Source of the DNA: Neonectria sp. B-13
Taxonomy: Eukaryota > Ascomycota > Sordariomycetes > Hypocreales > Nectriaceae
DNA: 64,000 bases
Direction of reading: 5' to 3'
Assembly: GCA_002682825.1 (NCBI GenBank)
Contig: NOKP01000007.1
Location: forward strand, 1,612,001-1,676,000
In this document: piece after piece, positions 12,067 to 23,717 of the stretch
Layout of the letters: the number at the start of each line of letters is the position of its first letter
Position numbering within the stretch: position 1 is the first letter of the stretch
Translations under genes and position numbers: made by a program
The notes under the pieces: model-generated
Told to the model about the DNA's origin: nothing
Database searches by the model: none
Seen by the model: the letters and a program-made list of their open reading frames with translations, nothing else

Positions 12067-13331
12067 CTAATGCCCAACCATGCCCTGAGCCTTTTCAGAA
12101 TATCGGTTGCCGTGGGGCTTAGCAGTATCAATGATTTCCCGCATCGCCTTCTTCTCCTCCTCTGTAAGCTGAATATCCCTGGAAGCAAAGTTCTCCTCCA
12201 GACGGTGGGCCTTCGTTGTACCCGGAATGGCGATCATGCCCTGTGCAGCAACCCATGCAAGTGCAATCTGGGTTAGGGTGCAGCCTTTACGGTCAGCAAG
12301 CTTCTTGATCTCCTCCACGATAGCTCGGTTCTTGAAGAAGTTCTCTCCCTGGAACTTGGGGGCTGCGAGCCAGAAAGTTAGCATGAGGTGCGTGTACACG
12401 TTGTCTGTGATCGCATTGAAGAAATCAACCCACCTGTGCGTCGGAAATCGTCTGGTGCGAAATCATCGGGAGTCTTGTATGGGAAGTCGTCAACAAGCCA
12501 ACCATGGCCCAATGGACTGTAGGCAACGTATGCGATGCCCAACTCCTTAGCAGTGTCAATCAAGCCATCAGTCTCATGTAGAGTCTCAAATGCTGAGTAC
12601 TCGGCTTGCACGGCATCAATCTTGGCAACTATTATGTGTAAGCGATGTCGAGAATACGAGAGATCATATGGAACTTACTAGAGTTTGCCTTTCGCAGTGT
12701 CTTCGCTGAGCACTCTGAAAGACCGATGTACTTGGTCTTCCCAGCCTTGCGAATCTCATCAAGGGCCGAGATTGATTCTTCGAGGGGAGTCTCTACAAAT
12801 GGTGTTAGTAGATAGCGTTAATATTGATTTCGTTGACGTACTGGGATCAATTCTGTGCAGGTAGTAAAGATCTGGTGCGAAACCAAGCCTTTCAATAGTG
12901 CCGTCGATGTATTCCTTGATGTGAGCAGCCGAGTTGGTAACTTCTCCATTTCCAAAGACATCGAAACCGCATTTAGAAGCAACTATTAAACACATGGTAT
13001 CAGTAAAATTTTCCCTACGTCGAAGGTTTGCAAAACCTACTGAAGATCTTGTCGCGGACGTTGTGCTTCCTGATAAAGTCCCCCAAAAGCTTCTCATTAA
13101 CACCAGCCTGGTAAACAACCTAGCCTTGACGTCAGCATTCCAATTTGTCATTCATCAAGACCGCTCACATACTGCAGTGTCCCAGAAAGTGCATCCAAGC
13201 TCGAGGGCCTTGAGGAGTACCGGCTCGGCCTGCTCAAGATTCAGGTTGCTTCCTAAGCCAAAGCTGATGCCCATCGCGCCAAAGCCAGGCGAAGGGACTT
13301 GAGTGTCGGCGAAGGGGAGTGTTTGGACCAT
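12067..13331 (-). CDS. Aldo/keto reductase family oxidoreductase
   Basis: This is a predicted cytosolic NADPH-dependent carbonyl reductase of unknown substrate. Six exons (13331-13173, 13119-13041, 12982-12842, 12792-12679, 12628-12434, 12362-12067) give 327 residues. The fold order is intact: N-terminal FGAMGISFG, then the catalytic Asp and Tyr in FWDTAVVYQAG (residues about 49-57), Lys in IASKCGF, and the His segment [18 protein letters not shown]. The NADPH-binding C-terminal part carries YSPLGHGWL and [13 protein letters not shown]. The layout is that of the AKR13/YakC-like group. The first intron splits WDTA from VVYQ, and all junctions keep the frame. Confidence 0.9.
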
Positions 13332-14171
13332 GTTTTCTTTGGTTGAAGATGCCTTCAATGTCGGTGTCAAAATGAAATTGTGTGGGGCTGATTCGATGTT
13401 TAAACACAACCAAAGTAGGGGGCACGCTTCATAGATATAGGAATTCGCGTACACCGCTGGGCATGATACATGAGACTGATGATGTGATGATGCGGTAACA
13501 AAGTGGAGGCGTACATGAGGCAAAGCCCGAAATTCTGCCGGAAGGCTGTGTATTCACTCGTGGAAACTAAAATGAGGCCCTGGAGATAAGTGCTTAACTC
13601 CACAGTGCCGTTAGCGCACGAGTTTATGCCTCGCATGCCGGATTTAAGTCAAACGGGTAACGTATATCAATTGGGACTAATCGTGCCATTTACCGGCTAA
13701 GAATATGTATCGATCTCTGAGTCGTTAGTTGAGCAAGCTTCATTTGTTGGCCAAACTCCACTCGTGTCAGCTGGTTGCATTAGCTCCGATCTCAGCCCCA
13801 GCATTGTAGCCAACGCAAATTGAAAGGTCAAAGCTTGATTTGTGCTGCTGAAGGAAGGTGCCCAAAGCTAGCAGTCGGACCTTTTCATTTACCGGTATTT
13901 ACCCGTAGGAATGGAGCTCTGTTCTCCAGAACCACCATTCTTTCAAATTTCACTGGCCCTGAATACGGTGGTAGAGACAAGTCTGGCTACCCCAAAGGGC
14001 CGAAGAAGAGGGATTGGGATCAAGGTCATTTGAGCAGAGACTTTAGACCCTGCAGCATGAGAAGATGGCTTTCGGGTAGATTTAACCTACGTACATAAAC
14101 AGAGATCTGATTTGACTCAAATTGATTTGACATCATGTGTTCAGCTTTCCAGTAAGACCTCTGTGCATAAT
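13332..14171. other. Intergenic region
   Basis: 840 bp between the reductase start and the sugar-porter stop, both on the minus strand. It presumably holds the reductase promoter and the porter 3' end. No supported gene or repeat was seen. Confidence 0.6.
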
Positions 14172-16094
14172 TCAGACTGAGCTCCCGCCCTGTCTGATGA
14201 TCCTCTTTCGTGCCTTTGCAGCTTCAACACTGGCCTTTCGCGGGTTCTTCGCCTCGAAAATAACGTCAAGCTCCTCCAGTGTAGATCCCTTAGTCTCGAC
14301 AAACAAGAAGTACATAAAGGTCAGTTCAAAGGTATCCCAAAACACGAAGAAGACATAAAACCAGTAACCGATCTAACCACAGATTAACATTGAGAAAATG
14401 CGACCAAGGAGGGTCTTGAACTTACATTCGAGAGGGCAATGGGTCCAACAAAGGTGTTGAGGAAGCCAGCCGCTCCGGCTGTGAGTTTGAAGGTGCCCAT
14501 AGCCTTGGCTCGCATCTTGTTGCTCACAACTTCAGCAGGATAGATAGGCTGCATAGGGGTGAAGCCACAGGCAAAGACTGCACCGAACATGAAGATAAAG
14601 ACGATGCTGACTGTAGATGCGGTTTGATTGTCGTACTCCGTGTAGCCAGCCGCGCAAGCCGCAACAATTGCCAGACAAACAGTCATGCCGGCTGTGGCAG
14701 TGATGAGCATCTTACGCCGACCGACAACATCATGTAGACGAGCTCCGATGAGCGATGAGACCCAGCCGACAACTGCATACACAATATTGAGAATCAGCTT
14801 CATGTTGGTGTCTGTGATGCCGATACCACTGAGCATGATGGGTAGGTAGTAGGAGACTATGCTGAAAATACTGTCAGTCTTTGCATGACCAATAAATAAC
14901 TGCAGCGGCTCACTTATTTCCGCTGAATTGGCCAAACCAGGAGAAGGCGATATTCAGCATCAATCTATAGCGGCTAGATCGTGTCTCAACAAGCACCCGG
15001 AGATCAAACAGATCTTTCCAGGAGGCCACATGCTCAACATCCACGGTAGCAAGCATCTCTCTCATTTGGAGGGCAACGAGCGGGTGGTCGATATCACCAT
15101 TCGCATGATACGTCGCGATAATAGCGCGAGCTTCCTCGTGTCGGTCCTTGGCAACAAGCCTACAGTCAATGATTGGTCAGCCAGATAAGATCTTTGGCTA
15201 GCCGAAGACAAACTTTATTCACTTACCATCGAGGAGATTCGGGGTAGAATTTGATAAGTACGCAGACTATACCCGGACAAACCATTTGAAGCCAAAGAGG
15301 GAGTCGCCAGTCCAAGTCACCTCTGTGGGCCATGTGTTTGTGGCAAGCGTATACCGCCGAGGTAGCGAAAACGGAGCCCTTTAAAAACGAGATGTAAGTA
15401 AAGGCGAATCCCAAACCGGTTTGTGATACATACGACGTTGTAAAAGGTGTTGTACATTCCCGCGATCGTCCCACGGTAGGCTGCTGGGACGAGCTCGACT
15501 AGGTAGAGTGGGGCAGCTGTGTGCGCACATGTCGCGAAGAAGGACAGGAGAAACCTCCCAGCGATGAACATGGGTAGACTGGTTGACAAGGCTGTCACAA
15601 TGGTACCGATGCATACTCCCAGGCAGCCGAAGAAGATGTGCCATGTCCGTCCGTACCAGTCGGTCATCCAGATGAAAAGAGCGCCGCTCATTTGACCGAC
15701 CTAATGAATGAATTAGTATTATACTTAATATCTTAAGACCGGACTTACCTGAAAAATAGCAAAGACAATACCGGTACTGGCGTTGCCATTCTCCGGTAAG
15801 TTGAAGTAGGTGGTGTAGTTTGGGAGGGCATTGATGGATCCCATCAAGCTGCTGTCAAATCCTGGACGTGTGTCAGTGTGTCCAATATTCTCTACTCATT
15901 GAGCATCGGTCCTTACCATTCATGGTCGAACACAGAAACACAGCTGCAGCAAGAAAGTACAGCTTAATGTAGCCTGGTCCTCGTGGGTTGGGCTTGTGCT
16001 TCGCCATGATGTTGGCGTACGTCTCCATCGAGTTCTCCATACTCTCCATGTTCTCGACTTCTTTCAATATGGAATCATCTTTTGCCTTGTCCAT
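14172..16094 (-). CDS. MFS sugar transporter (sugar porter family)
   Basis: This is a predicted plasma-membrane sugar:H+ symporter. Seven exons (16094-15917, 15861-15749, 15700-15434, 15378-15227, 15159-14914, 14861-14426, 14372-14172) give 530 residues with 12 helices. Diagnostic motifs are [12 protein letters not shown] in TM1, the loop 2-3 motif [15 protein letters not shown], the PESPRW motif after TM6 (split by an intron) and loop 8-9 [13 protein letters not shown]. The last loop shows [15 protein letters not shown], and the C-terminal [11 protein letters not shown] is the sugar-porter signature ending. The sequence resembles the fungal lactose/hexose permease branch; the exact sugar cannot be read from the sequence. 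It sits next to a lactate dehydrogenase-like gene and a beta-mannosidase gene. Confidence 0.92.
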
Positions 16095-16658
16095 GATGCA
16101 GACTTGAGGGCTTGCGCTGCAGTCAATTGAGCCGTGTGTCGATTTGTCGCGAGAGTCTTGATGTATAAGCGAGGTGGACGACCAATTGCCAAGTAGCTGA
16201 CTTCGTCTTGTTATGCAGACTGTGATAACATCACCAAAAGGTCGACTTGGAAGTGGCATTCGTGGATTCTTATAACTCCACGTTTACTTGAAGATGGCTA
16301 GCTCGGGGTTGTAATGCAAACCCCGTGGGGACCAGAGGGGAAGGGGAACAGGGGGTCATGGGCCCCAACTTTCCCCACAGACTAGGCCGAAGATGTGACA
16401 CGGAGATTCATATTTACGTACCAGGAGCCGAGGCAAGTCTTGAATCATGCTACTTAGTACACTAACTACACTAAGTGGCGCGTTACTCAATCGTACGAGG
16501 TGAAGAGTCATGAGTGGTACGGCGATCATTTCAGAGGAGATTCTACCAGGGAGATAAACACATTTACTATTGTATTCATATATAAGAACTAAACTGACAG
16601 CGACAATTGACTTGATTTTACACCCCCAGTTATGAATCACGTTTATATCAATTGAGCG
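16095..16658. other. Intergenic region
   Basis: 564 bp between the lactate dehydrogenase-like gene 3' end and the sugar porter start. Both are on the minus strand, so this should contain the porter promoter. It includes GC-rich tracts near 16320-16350 that could host CreA-type (SYGGRG) sites. No gene was seen. Confidence 0.5.
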
Positions 16659-18357
16659 TTATAGTCTAGGCCTCAAGCTCCTATCTACTGCGTCCAAACC
16701 GGATGGTCCGTCGTAAAGCTGGGAATTCAGTGCAGCTGCATTGATCTATAGAGCAGTCAGTCAATCAATCAATTGCCCTCTTCTAGTTGGGCAGCCTCAG
16801 TAGGATACGTTGGTACTCACATGGTAGGGTCTAAGATCGCCGAGACTGCTGACACCAAGCAACCTCATAGTCGTGACCGCTTCATCTGCGAGAACTAAAG
16901 CACACAGTCAGCAATGTAAATACATGCGAAGAGAGAGAATAACGAACTCTGCAAAGATCGGCGAACACCGCCTTCTCCGCCTACTGCCAGCCCGTACAAC
17001 GCCGCTCGGCCAAGCCCAACACCTCTTGCACCAAGAGCCAACGCCTTGATCACATCTGAGCCTCTCTTGATGCCACCATCCACCAATATTTCAAGTTGAT
17101 CAATGACCTGGGGGCAGAATTTTCTGATTTCCAACAAGACCTGTATGGGTGTGTTTGTAGTGTCTAGTGCCCTACCACCGTGGTTGGACAGAATGATGCC
17201 CTTGACCGCCGGAAACTTGGCTGCTGCGTACGCATCCTCATGAGTCTGGATGCCCTTCAGTACAATTGGAAGGTCGGTATGAAGGCCCAGCCAGGCCAAA
17301 GTCTTGTGCCAGGTGAGGGCGGACTCCGTCCCCCAGACCTGAGGCGGCGCCCCTTCTGCGACTTCTGCAGCCTTGTATCGCTCATCAGCCTCCCTTTTCC
17401 CTGGGAATGGAGCATCGAGAGTCAAGACAATGAACTTGATCTGCGGAATGGCCTTGATCTGGGCCAAGGTCCTCTCCGTAGCCTTGATGTCCTTGAGAAC
17501 GTAAAGCTGCCAGCCAAAGACTGCATCGGGTCCCGCATGTACGATATCCGCCACAGATATGGATGCGTTTTTGCTGATGATCTGCAGCGCGTTGAACTTT
17601 GAGCAAGCAGCTGCAATGCCAACTTCACCCGAAGGATGTGCCAACTTAGCCATGGCCGCCGGGGCGATGAATATTGGCAAGCCGACTCGATTGCCGAGTA
17701 TAGTGGTTGATAGCGAACAATGAGTGCAGTCAACAAAGACCCTTGGCCGCAGTAGAATGGATTTCAAGATGCTTCCGTTGGCAACCTTCGTGATCTCATC
17801 ATCTGTGCCAGATGCGTAGTAGGCGAGAGCCTTGGGGCTAAGACGCTCCAACGCCAGACGTTCCATCTCCGCAATGCTCAGTATCGTTGTCATTCGAGAG
17901 GTCGCAGCCCTAGGAGTCGTTGAGGGTGTAACCACCTTTTTGGGCCGGGCAGCTGGCTCCAATCGACCCAAAAGCTGCTGAGGCGACAGGTACTCGTCAA
18001 GAAGCTCAGCAGGATGGACTTCCTCGAAAGCATGTGTTGCGTCAGTACCAGCATGTTGAAGAATGATGGCTTGTCCTCCAGGGTGATTGCCTAAGAACTT
18101 GGTGACCTAAGGTGCATTGGTCAATAACAGGCGGTTGGAAGATAAGTTATTCTTTGCAGAGTCTCTCCCATTTGAAAACTTACATCGTAAACGTGGTCGT
18201 GGATTGCAATCCAGCAATCGTCCTTGGACCGGTGGTTTTGCACTGATGTGGTCAGAATCCAGGCTTGCATGCGTAATGATCGGTCACTTACACTCCAACA
18301 ATGAGAAGACCCGATCTGCCATTTTGTTTCTGGTGTAATCACACTTACAATAGGCAT
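16659..18357 (-). CDS. Cytochrome b5-FMN L-2-hydroxyacid (L-lactate) dehydrogenase-like protein
   Basis: This has the flavocytochrome b2 arrangement: an N-terminal cytochrome b5 heme domain followed by an FMN alpha-hydroxyacid dehydrogenase barrel. The heme domain shows DDCWIAIHDHVYDV, TKFLGNHPGGQA (axial His in HPGG) and FEEVHPAEL (second His). The barrel shows ALAYYASGTDDE near the FMN site, FIAPAAMAKLAHP, the catalytic His in ILSNHGGRALD, and ILVDGGIKRGSDVIKALALGA for phosphate binding. Exons at 18106-16948, 16894-16821 and 16745-16659 are well supported. The first exon (18357-18184) is less sure: read without a further intron it gives a 58-residue leader longer than usual, and an extra small intron is likely there. 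No cleavable mitochondrial presequence is obvious. The total is about 470-497 residues. Confidence 0.85.
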
Positions 18358-18750
18358 TTCTTTCTGCGTGTTGCCCTATCCTACCCTTTTGTTCGTTGGT
18401 GCTGAAGACCCAAAGAGGAGTCCGAGGTCAAATCTCCAGATTCTCCACATTTCGGGCTTATGACAAAACAGGCACGGGATTTTGGGCTTCCGTGCCACTT
18501 TGGGCACGAGAATAACATTCTCCGTGGATCGATCGCCTGATGCTTTTACAAAACTTGGTAATTAGGCTGAATGGAAAGTCACTCACCTCGAATTGCCGTA
18601 TCGTTTCTGGCTTAGGGTGGTTGGAAAAGTACAATAGAGAACAAGCCTTGTTGATCTAAAATGCCGACCTTGTACTAATAAATACCACCACCTCATGCAA
18701 CGTCGACACCGATTGTAACTTTCCAGGCAGCCAGGTTTTGTTTCTACAGG
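18358..18750. other. Shared divergent promoter of lactate dehydrogenase-like and beta-mannosidase genes
   Basis: A 393-bp bidirectional intergenic region between two genes that both concern carbon metabolism. The arrangement would allow joint regulation. No specific operator was identified. Confidence 0.6.
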
Positions 18751-21429
18751 ATGCAATTTTCTACCCAAGAGTTAAGGACCGGCTGGTCTATGAGGCAACA
18801 AGATGGCCAATCTCAAAATTCTTGGCTTCCAGTGAAGCAAGTTCCCAGCCAAGTTCACGCTGACCTTCTTGCCAACAATGAGTATGTATCGCTCACTGGT
18901 GTGGATTTCTAAAAATTCACAAGTGCTGACATAATTCCAGAATCCCTGATCCTTTCGTCGATGCCAACGAACTTGCGGTTCAGTGGATCGGGGAGAAGGA
19001 TTGGGTCTACCGAGTCAAGTTCACGGCATCTGCTTCCCAGGGTGCTAGAACGGACTTGGTATTCCTGGGACTTGATACCTTCGCTACTGTTACTCTCAAC
19101 GGAAAGCCTATCCTTCAATCCGAGAACATGCACACTTCTCATCGAGTACATGTCGATGAGCATTTGCTTTTGGACCAAGACAACGAACTTCAAATCGTAT
19201 TCGAATCTGCGCTTCGCCGCGGTCGTGAGCTTGTCCGCCAACATCCAGAGCACACTTTTCATGTCCGCCAAACCGAGGAAAGCCGAATCCCCGTTCGGAA
19301 AGCTCAGTACAATTGGGGTTGGGATTGGGGCCCTATCTTGATGACAGCAGGGCCTTGGCGTCCAGTTCTCCTTGAGCAGTACACTGCAAGGCTTGAAGAT
19401 GTTTGGGCGCAGTATCAAGTGTCTTCAGATCTCGGAACATGCTCCGGTCTTTTGTACGCGAGGGCTGGCGAGGGTACGCAGATAGGTGACAGCGTTGTTT
19501 TGTCACTATCCCTTGAAGATAAGGTAGTCTTCCAGAAGCAATGCCAGGTCGACTCCAATGGCCTGGTGAAAACAGCTTTCCAGGTTGATGAGCCTTCGCT
19601 GTGGTATCCTCACGGTTATGGATCACAGTCTCGCTACCAACTATCTGCAGCGCTCATTCGCACAGATGCGAAACTGGATGCCAAAGAGAAGCTTATTGGC
19701 TTCCGCCGTTGTGAGCTGATTCAAGAGAAAGATGAGTTTGGCAAATCCTTTTATTTCCGCATCAACGGAGTCGATACCTTTTCCGGCGGTTCGTGCTGGA
19801 TACCGGGCGACAGCTATCTTGCGCAGATGTCCAAGGATCGTTATGTTGATTGGATGAAGCTCCTGGTGGAGTCTAACCAGATCATGATCCGCGTATGGGG
19901 TGGTGGGATCTACGAAGACGATGCTTTCCTAGACGCCTGTGACGCCTTTGGTGTCTTGATCTGGCATGATTTCGCCTTTGTATGCGCCAGCTATCCAGTC
20001 TATCCCTCGTTTCTCAAGGCGATTGAAGCAGAGGCAAGACAAAACATCAGGCGACTGAGATCCCACCCTTCTGTGGTCATCTGGGCTGGCAACAACGAGG
20101 ATTATCAGGTCCAGGAGAGGTATAAACTAGAATATCAAGCGGACGACACCGATCCAGACTCCTGGCTGAAGTCAACATTCCCAGCGAGGTATATATATGA
20201 GCATTTGCTTCCCAAATGGGTACAAGAGGAGGACCCATCTGTCATCTATCACCCAGGAAGCCCTTGGGGTGACGGAAAACACACGACCGACCCTACCGTG
20301 GGTGACATTCATCAGTGGAACAGTAAGTTACGCTCATCCTGCTTCGCCTCGATCTTCCTTTTGACGAAGTGTAGTCTGGCACGGACAAATGATCAGATAT
20401 CAAGACGCCGATCAACTTGCTGGGCGTTTCGTCAGCGAGTTTGGAATGGAGGCCTATCCACATCTGGAGTCTATTCGTCGCGTCATCACCAACCCACAGC
20501 AACAGCGACCAGGCTCGATGATGATGGACTTTCGCAACAAGGCTATTGATCACGAGCGCCGTCTTATGACATATGTCGCCGAGAATTTCCTCGTCCCATC
20601 CGACTTGCCATCTTTCACGCACGTCACCCAGATTCTTCAAGCCGAAACGATGCGGTATGCATACAAGGCCTGGAGACGAATGTGGGGACGACCTGGAGCG
20701 CGCAGATGCGGCGGCGTGCTTGTTTGGCAGCTCAACGATTGTTGGCCAACCATGTCGTGGGCTATCGTTGACTACTATCTCGTCAAGAAGCCAGCCTTTT
20801 ACGCCATCTCTCGAGCTCTAAGGCCGCTGGATGTGGGAATTGCTCGCAATTGCCCAGATTGGACTTCAGGTCATGCCGATACAACCGCCACCAACACAAA
20901 CAAGTTCGATTTGTGGATTGCGAGTAGCCATCGAGAGGTTGTTGAGGTTAGTGTGACGATCAAGTTCATCTCTGTCCAGTCGGGTGAGCTTGTCAGTGAA
21001 ACTATCACCACTGAGATTATGGCAAGTCCAAATGGCACAACAGAAGTGTTGCAAGCCCATCGTGTGAAGATATTCCAGTCCACTGATGACCTGGACTGGA
21101 AGAACCAAGATCCTTTCGTTATCCATGCGGTCATAAGTGCTGGTGGACAGGTTGTAGCCACGGATACAGCCTGGCCGCAGCCGCTGAAATACCTGGACTT
21201 TTCTAACCGAAAGGTCAGGGTGGAGGGCTCACCATCCAATGATCAAATCACGGTGTCTGCAGATCTTCCGGTCAAGGGCTTTGTGTTTGAGGAGAAAGAG
21301 GGATTGAAGCTAAGCGACAACGGATTCGACATTGTGCCTGGGGAAAAGCATGTCATAACTGTGAGTGGTGCGGCTGCATTGGCCGAGGAGCTGAGTTGGA
21401 CATGCGTTGGTGCCAAGACATGTTCGTGA
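18751..21429 (+). CDS. mndB: Beta-mannosidase, glycoside hydrolase family 2, intracellular B type
   Basis: This enzyme removes terminal beta-D-mannose residues from manno-oligosaccharides or glycans. Three exons (18751-18881, 18941-20322, 20375-21429) give 855 residues. The ATG at 18751 yields MQFSTQELRTGWSMRQ, the normal N-terminus of the family; a downstream ATG at 18790 would truncate it. There is no signal peptide, which fits the intracellular B clade rather than the secreted A clade. The jelly-roll region shows YNWGWDWGP. The catalytic acid/base Glu is in VIWAGNNEDYQ and the nucleophile Glu in FVSEFGMEAYP, just after the second intron. VLVWQLNDCWPTMSWA closes the barrel. The sugar porter nearby could supply its substrates. 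Confidence 0.95.
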
Positions 21430-21529
21430 GGGTATAATGAAGTCTCGGCTGTAAAGGATATATATTATAGAATCAGACGCAGACATCACTTGAGTATCGA
21501 GTACCCATCCGGTAGACAATGGCTTTGTT

Positions 21530-21983
21530 TCATGGGAACACGTAGAGTGGATGTGAGGGTTGGCGTAGCGTTGTCCGTGGAGGACCGTGCCTCATACCAC
21601 TGAGGGTTTCAATCTTGTTGATGGCCATCTTTGACAACTGGGTTCTCTTACCCAGTTTCAACTTGGATGGTGAGCATAGTATTGTGAAAACCAGCTGTCC
21701 AGTCAAATTGCTGTGGTGTGTCATATTCATAAGGGACCACAGCCTGCTCAGAGTCCCGGCTTGTCTCTCTGATTTCTTTGCTCTCACCTCTTCCTTCATT
21801 TCCAGTGCAATCCGGACTTGATCACTGCAGCATCGGCCCATTTAGATCGCGCAACAACTCTGCCCACTCGGATCGTTACAGCATAGATTCTCCTTCCATC
21901 ATCGACCTAGCCAAGACCAGTTCTGGGCACATCGGAGTCAACAACAGCAGAAGTGTGAGGGCAACCGCTTTGACAATCTGCAT
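21530..21983 (-). CDS. Possible small secreted protein, about 100 residues
   Basis: Four short exons (21983-21880, 21824-21788, 21743-21652, 21599-21530) can be joined through GTAACG, GTGAGA and GTAAGA donors and CAG acceptors into a 100-residue frame. The first exon encodes a strong signal peptide (MQIVKAVALTLLLLL, ending near LVLA). The mature part is about 75 residues, has no Cys and contains DWTAGFHNT. If the last intron is not removed, a stop follows VETG and the product is about 78 residues. No family is recognised. The third exon/intron region overlaps a 93-bp segment similar to part of the metallo-beta-lactamase gene at 44133-44225, so the locus may instead be a degraded copy. Treat as tentative. 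Confidence 0.33.
21585..21677. repeat. 93-bp segment duplicated at 44133-44225
   Basis: An ungapped hand alignment of plus-strand 21585-21677 with 44133-44225 gives 73 identities in 93 (about 78 percent), including a 17-base identical run covering TCAATCTTGTTGATGG. At 44 kb it covers an exon of the metallo-beta-lactamase gene with its flanking splice sites. Here it overlaps a putative small gene. No further similarity was found on either side. Confidence 0.75.
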
Positions 21984-22025
21984 GTTTTTTGAGAGCCGCC
22001 AGGTTTCGCACCTTGGTGTCAATAA

Positions 22026-23161
22026 TTAGGACACAAGCCTCGACAGTTGAGAGAGCCGCCCCGGATGCACAATGTGCCTAGCCGGTGGGGGTGCCGAAAC
22101 GCCCGGCTCGGCCCAATCCCAAAGTTTGATGATCAGTGAGCACTTGTTATCGTCTATCTCGGCCAGATATCCTGGCCAGCCGCGCGGGCGAATAGTAAAT
22201 CGAGGCTCAATGTTCGCTACGTTCTCCCACGCCTCGGGTTTGGCTGGGTTGACGGGTAGATCAACCGTCAGGATGCTAGCCAGCCTCTCGCCAAAGACAT
22301 ACGGGTTGGAATCAGCGTCCGGCACTGAGCTCAGGACAAAACGCGGACCCGGTTCGACCGTGTCTAGCCATAGATCTACTGAGGCAAGATTTCCGGCCCG
22401 GTCTAGTGCCTGACAGCACTCTCGCCAACGAGCCATGGTAGCCCGAGCCCTGTAACCTATCTTCTCACTTCTATCGGAAATGAGGGGGAGACGGACAGTG
22501 AGTTGAAGATGCTCTATGTTGTTGAGCATAAGAGACGGCTGGGAGACCGCAAAGGTGTGGAGCGTGTTGAGATCATGCATGACAAAGGTGACGGTACTGT
22601 AGATAGACGCACGAGACTCAACATATCTGATTAAGGCTTAGCTACCATTTTAGTTGCAGTTGAAATAGGGCGCTTACAGTTGTCGACACGTTAACATGAC
22701 GGCGAGAAATGGACTCCACTCAGCCGTCTTGGACCCGGACTGATAGAGCTCCTCGCATTTCCAATGATTTCCCCAGGGAGATAATAGGCGTCTCCACAAG
22801 ATGGGGTCTCTGACGAGGGTTATCCCATGATTGGCACATCCCTCAAGAACCTCGTCGGGTCCCGTAACGTCTGTCACGCATCTCATGCCCACGACACGGC
22901 CCCATCGAAGCATGACGTGCTGGAAGACACCGGCGTCATCCCAAATTTGTCGAAAGATGACGTCTTTGATTTCCGGCGGCAGCTGCATGAAGGCCGAGCC
23001 GCGTTGTGGTTGCGCCTTGGAAGCAATGGCCTCTGGGTCAGGATGCCGGGCAGCGGCGCCTGTTGATGGTAAGCAGGGCGATATTGCATTTTGGGTAGGC
23101 TTGGTGATCTACCTAGTCCTAGATGAAGCGCGAGCTTCGAGCCCATATCAAAAAGCCCCAT
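22026..23161 (-). CDS. DUF7730-like / F-box-like hypothetical protein
   Basis: Three exons (23161-23113, 23059-22678, 22626-22026) give 343 residues. After a short start (MGLFDMGSKLALHLGL) comes FMQLPPEIKDVIFRQIW, the LPPEI-type helix common in fungal F-box-like and DUF7730 proteins. Later come MLTCRQLYVESRASIY and TVTFVMHDLNTLHTF, matching the LLLTCRRIYxEA-like segment of DUF7730, and then NIEHLQLTVRLPL. The C-terminal half ends with a Pro-rich tail. There is no signal peptide or transmembrane segment. These proteins are widespread and uncharacterised in filamentous fungi; a role as an adaptor is only a guess. It is tail-to-head with the small gene at 21983. Confidence 0.75.
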
Positions 23162-23717
23162 TTTGAGGGCTGTTGAGATGGTCTGTTAGTTGGTGTAAGG
23201 GAGTAAATGTGGGATTGGAAGGGCCCAATTGCCGAGCAGGTGGGTATTTATAGACAGGCAAGGGCTGTTGGGTGTGGCAGCTGACGAAGGGCCCGAGGCT
23301 TGTTCCCTGTCGGTCTGGCCAATCAAATCCGGCATGGGGTGCCTTGTTTCAGTGCCATGCCGTATGTAGATACACACCGTATCCACACCGTCGATCGATA
23401 CAGTGTAGCTATCTATGTTGCACTGAAGTCTTGTAACGCCGAGGGGAACACAGCCAGCAGTCTGAACCGAATTAGACTAAGCTCAAGTGAAAGGAGAAAA
23501 CAGAAATCACAGGTCTTGGCATTCCGGAATCGTCAGACAAGAGTTCTGGTCTATCTATCTACTCCATCCCGATACACTACACAGGTGCATTGAGAGACAC
23601 CCACCACCATCCTGCGAATTCATATACTTTGTCTTCCCAGATGTCCTTGTGGCTGCCAAACTGATCTGGTGTCCAGCAAGCATCGTCGCGCCAGACCCAT
23701 TCCACCGCGTTCGGATC
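23162..23717. other. Intergenic region
   Basis: 556 bp holding the promoter of the DUF7730-like gene and the 3' end of the next minus-strand gene. No supported coding feature was found. Confidence 0.6.
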
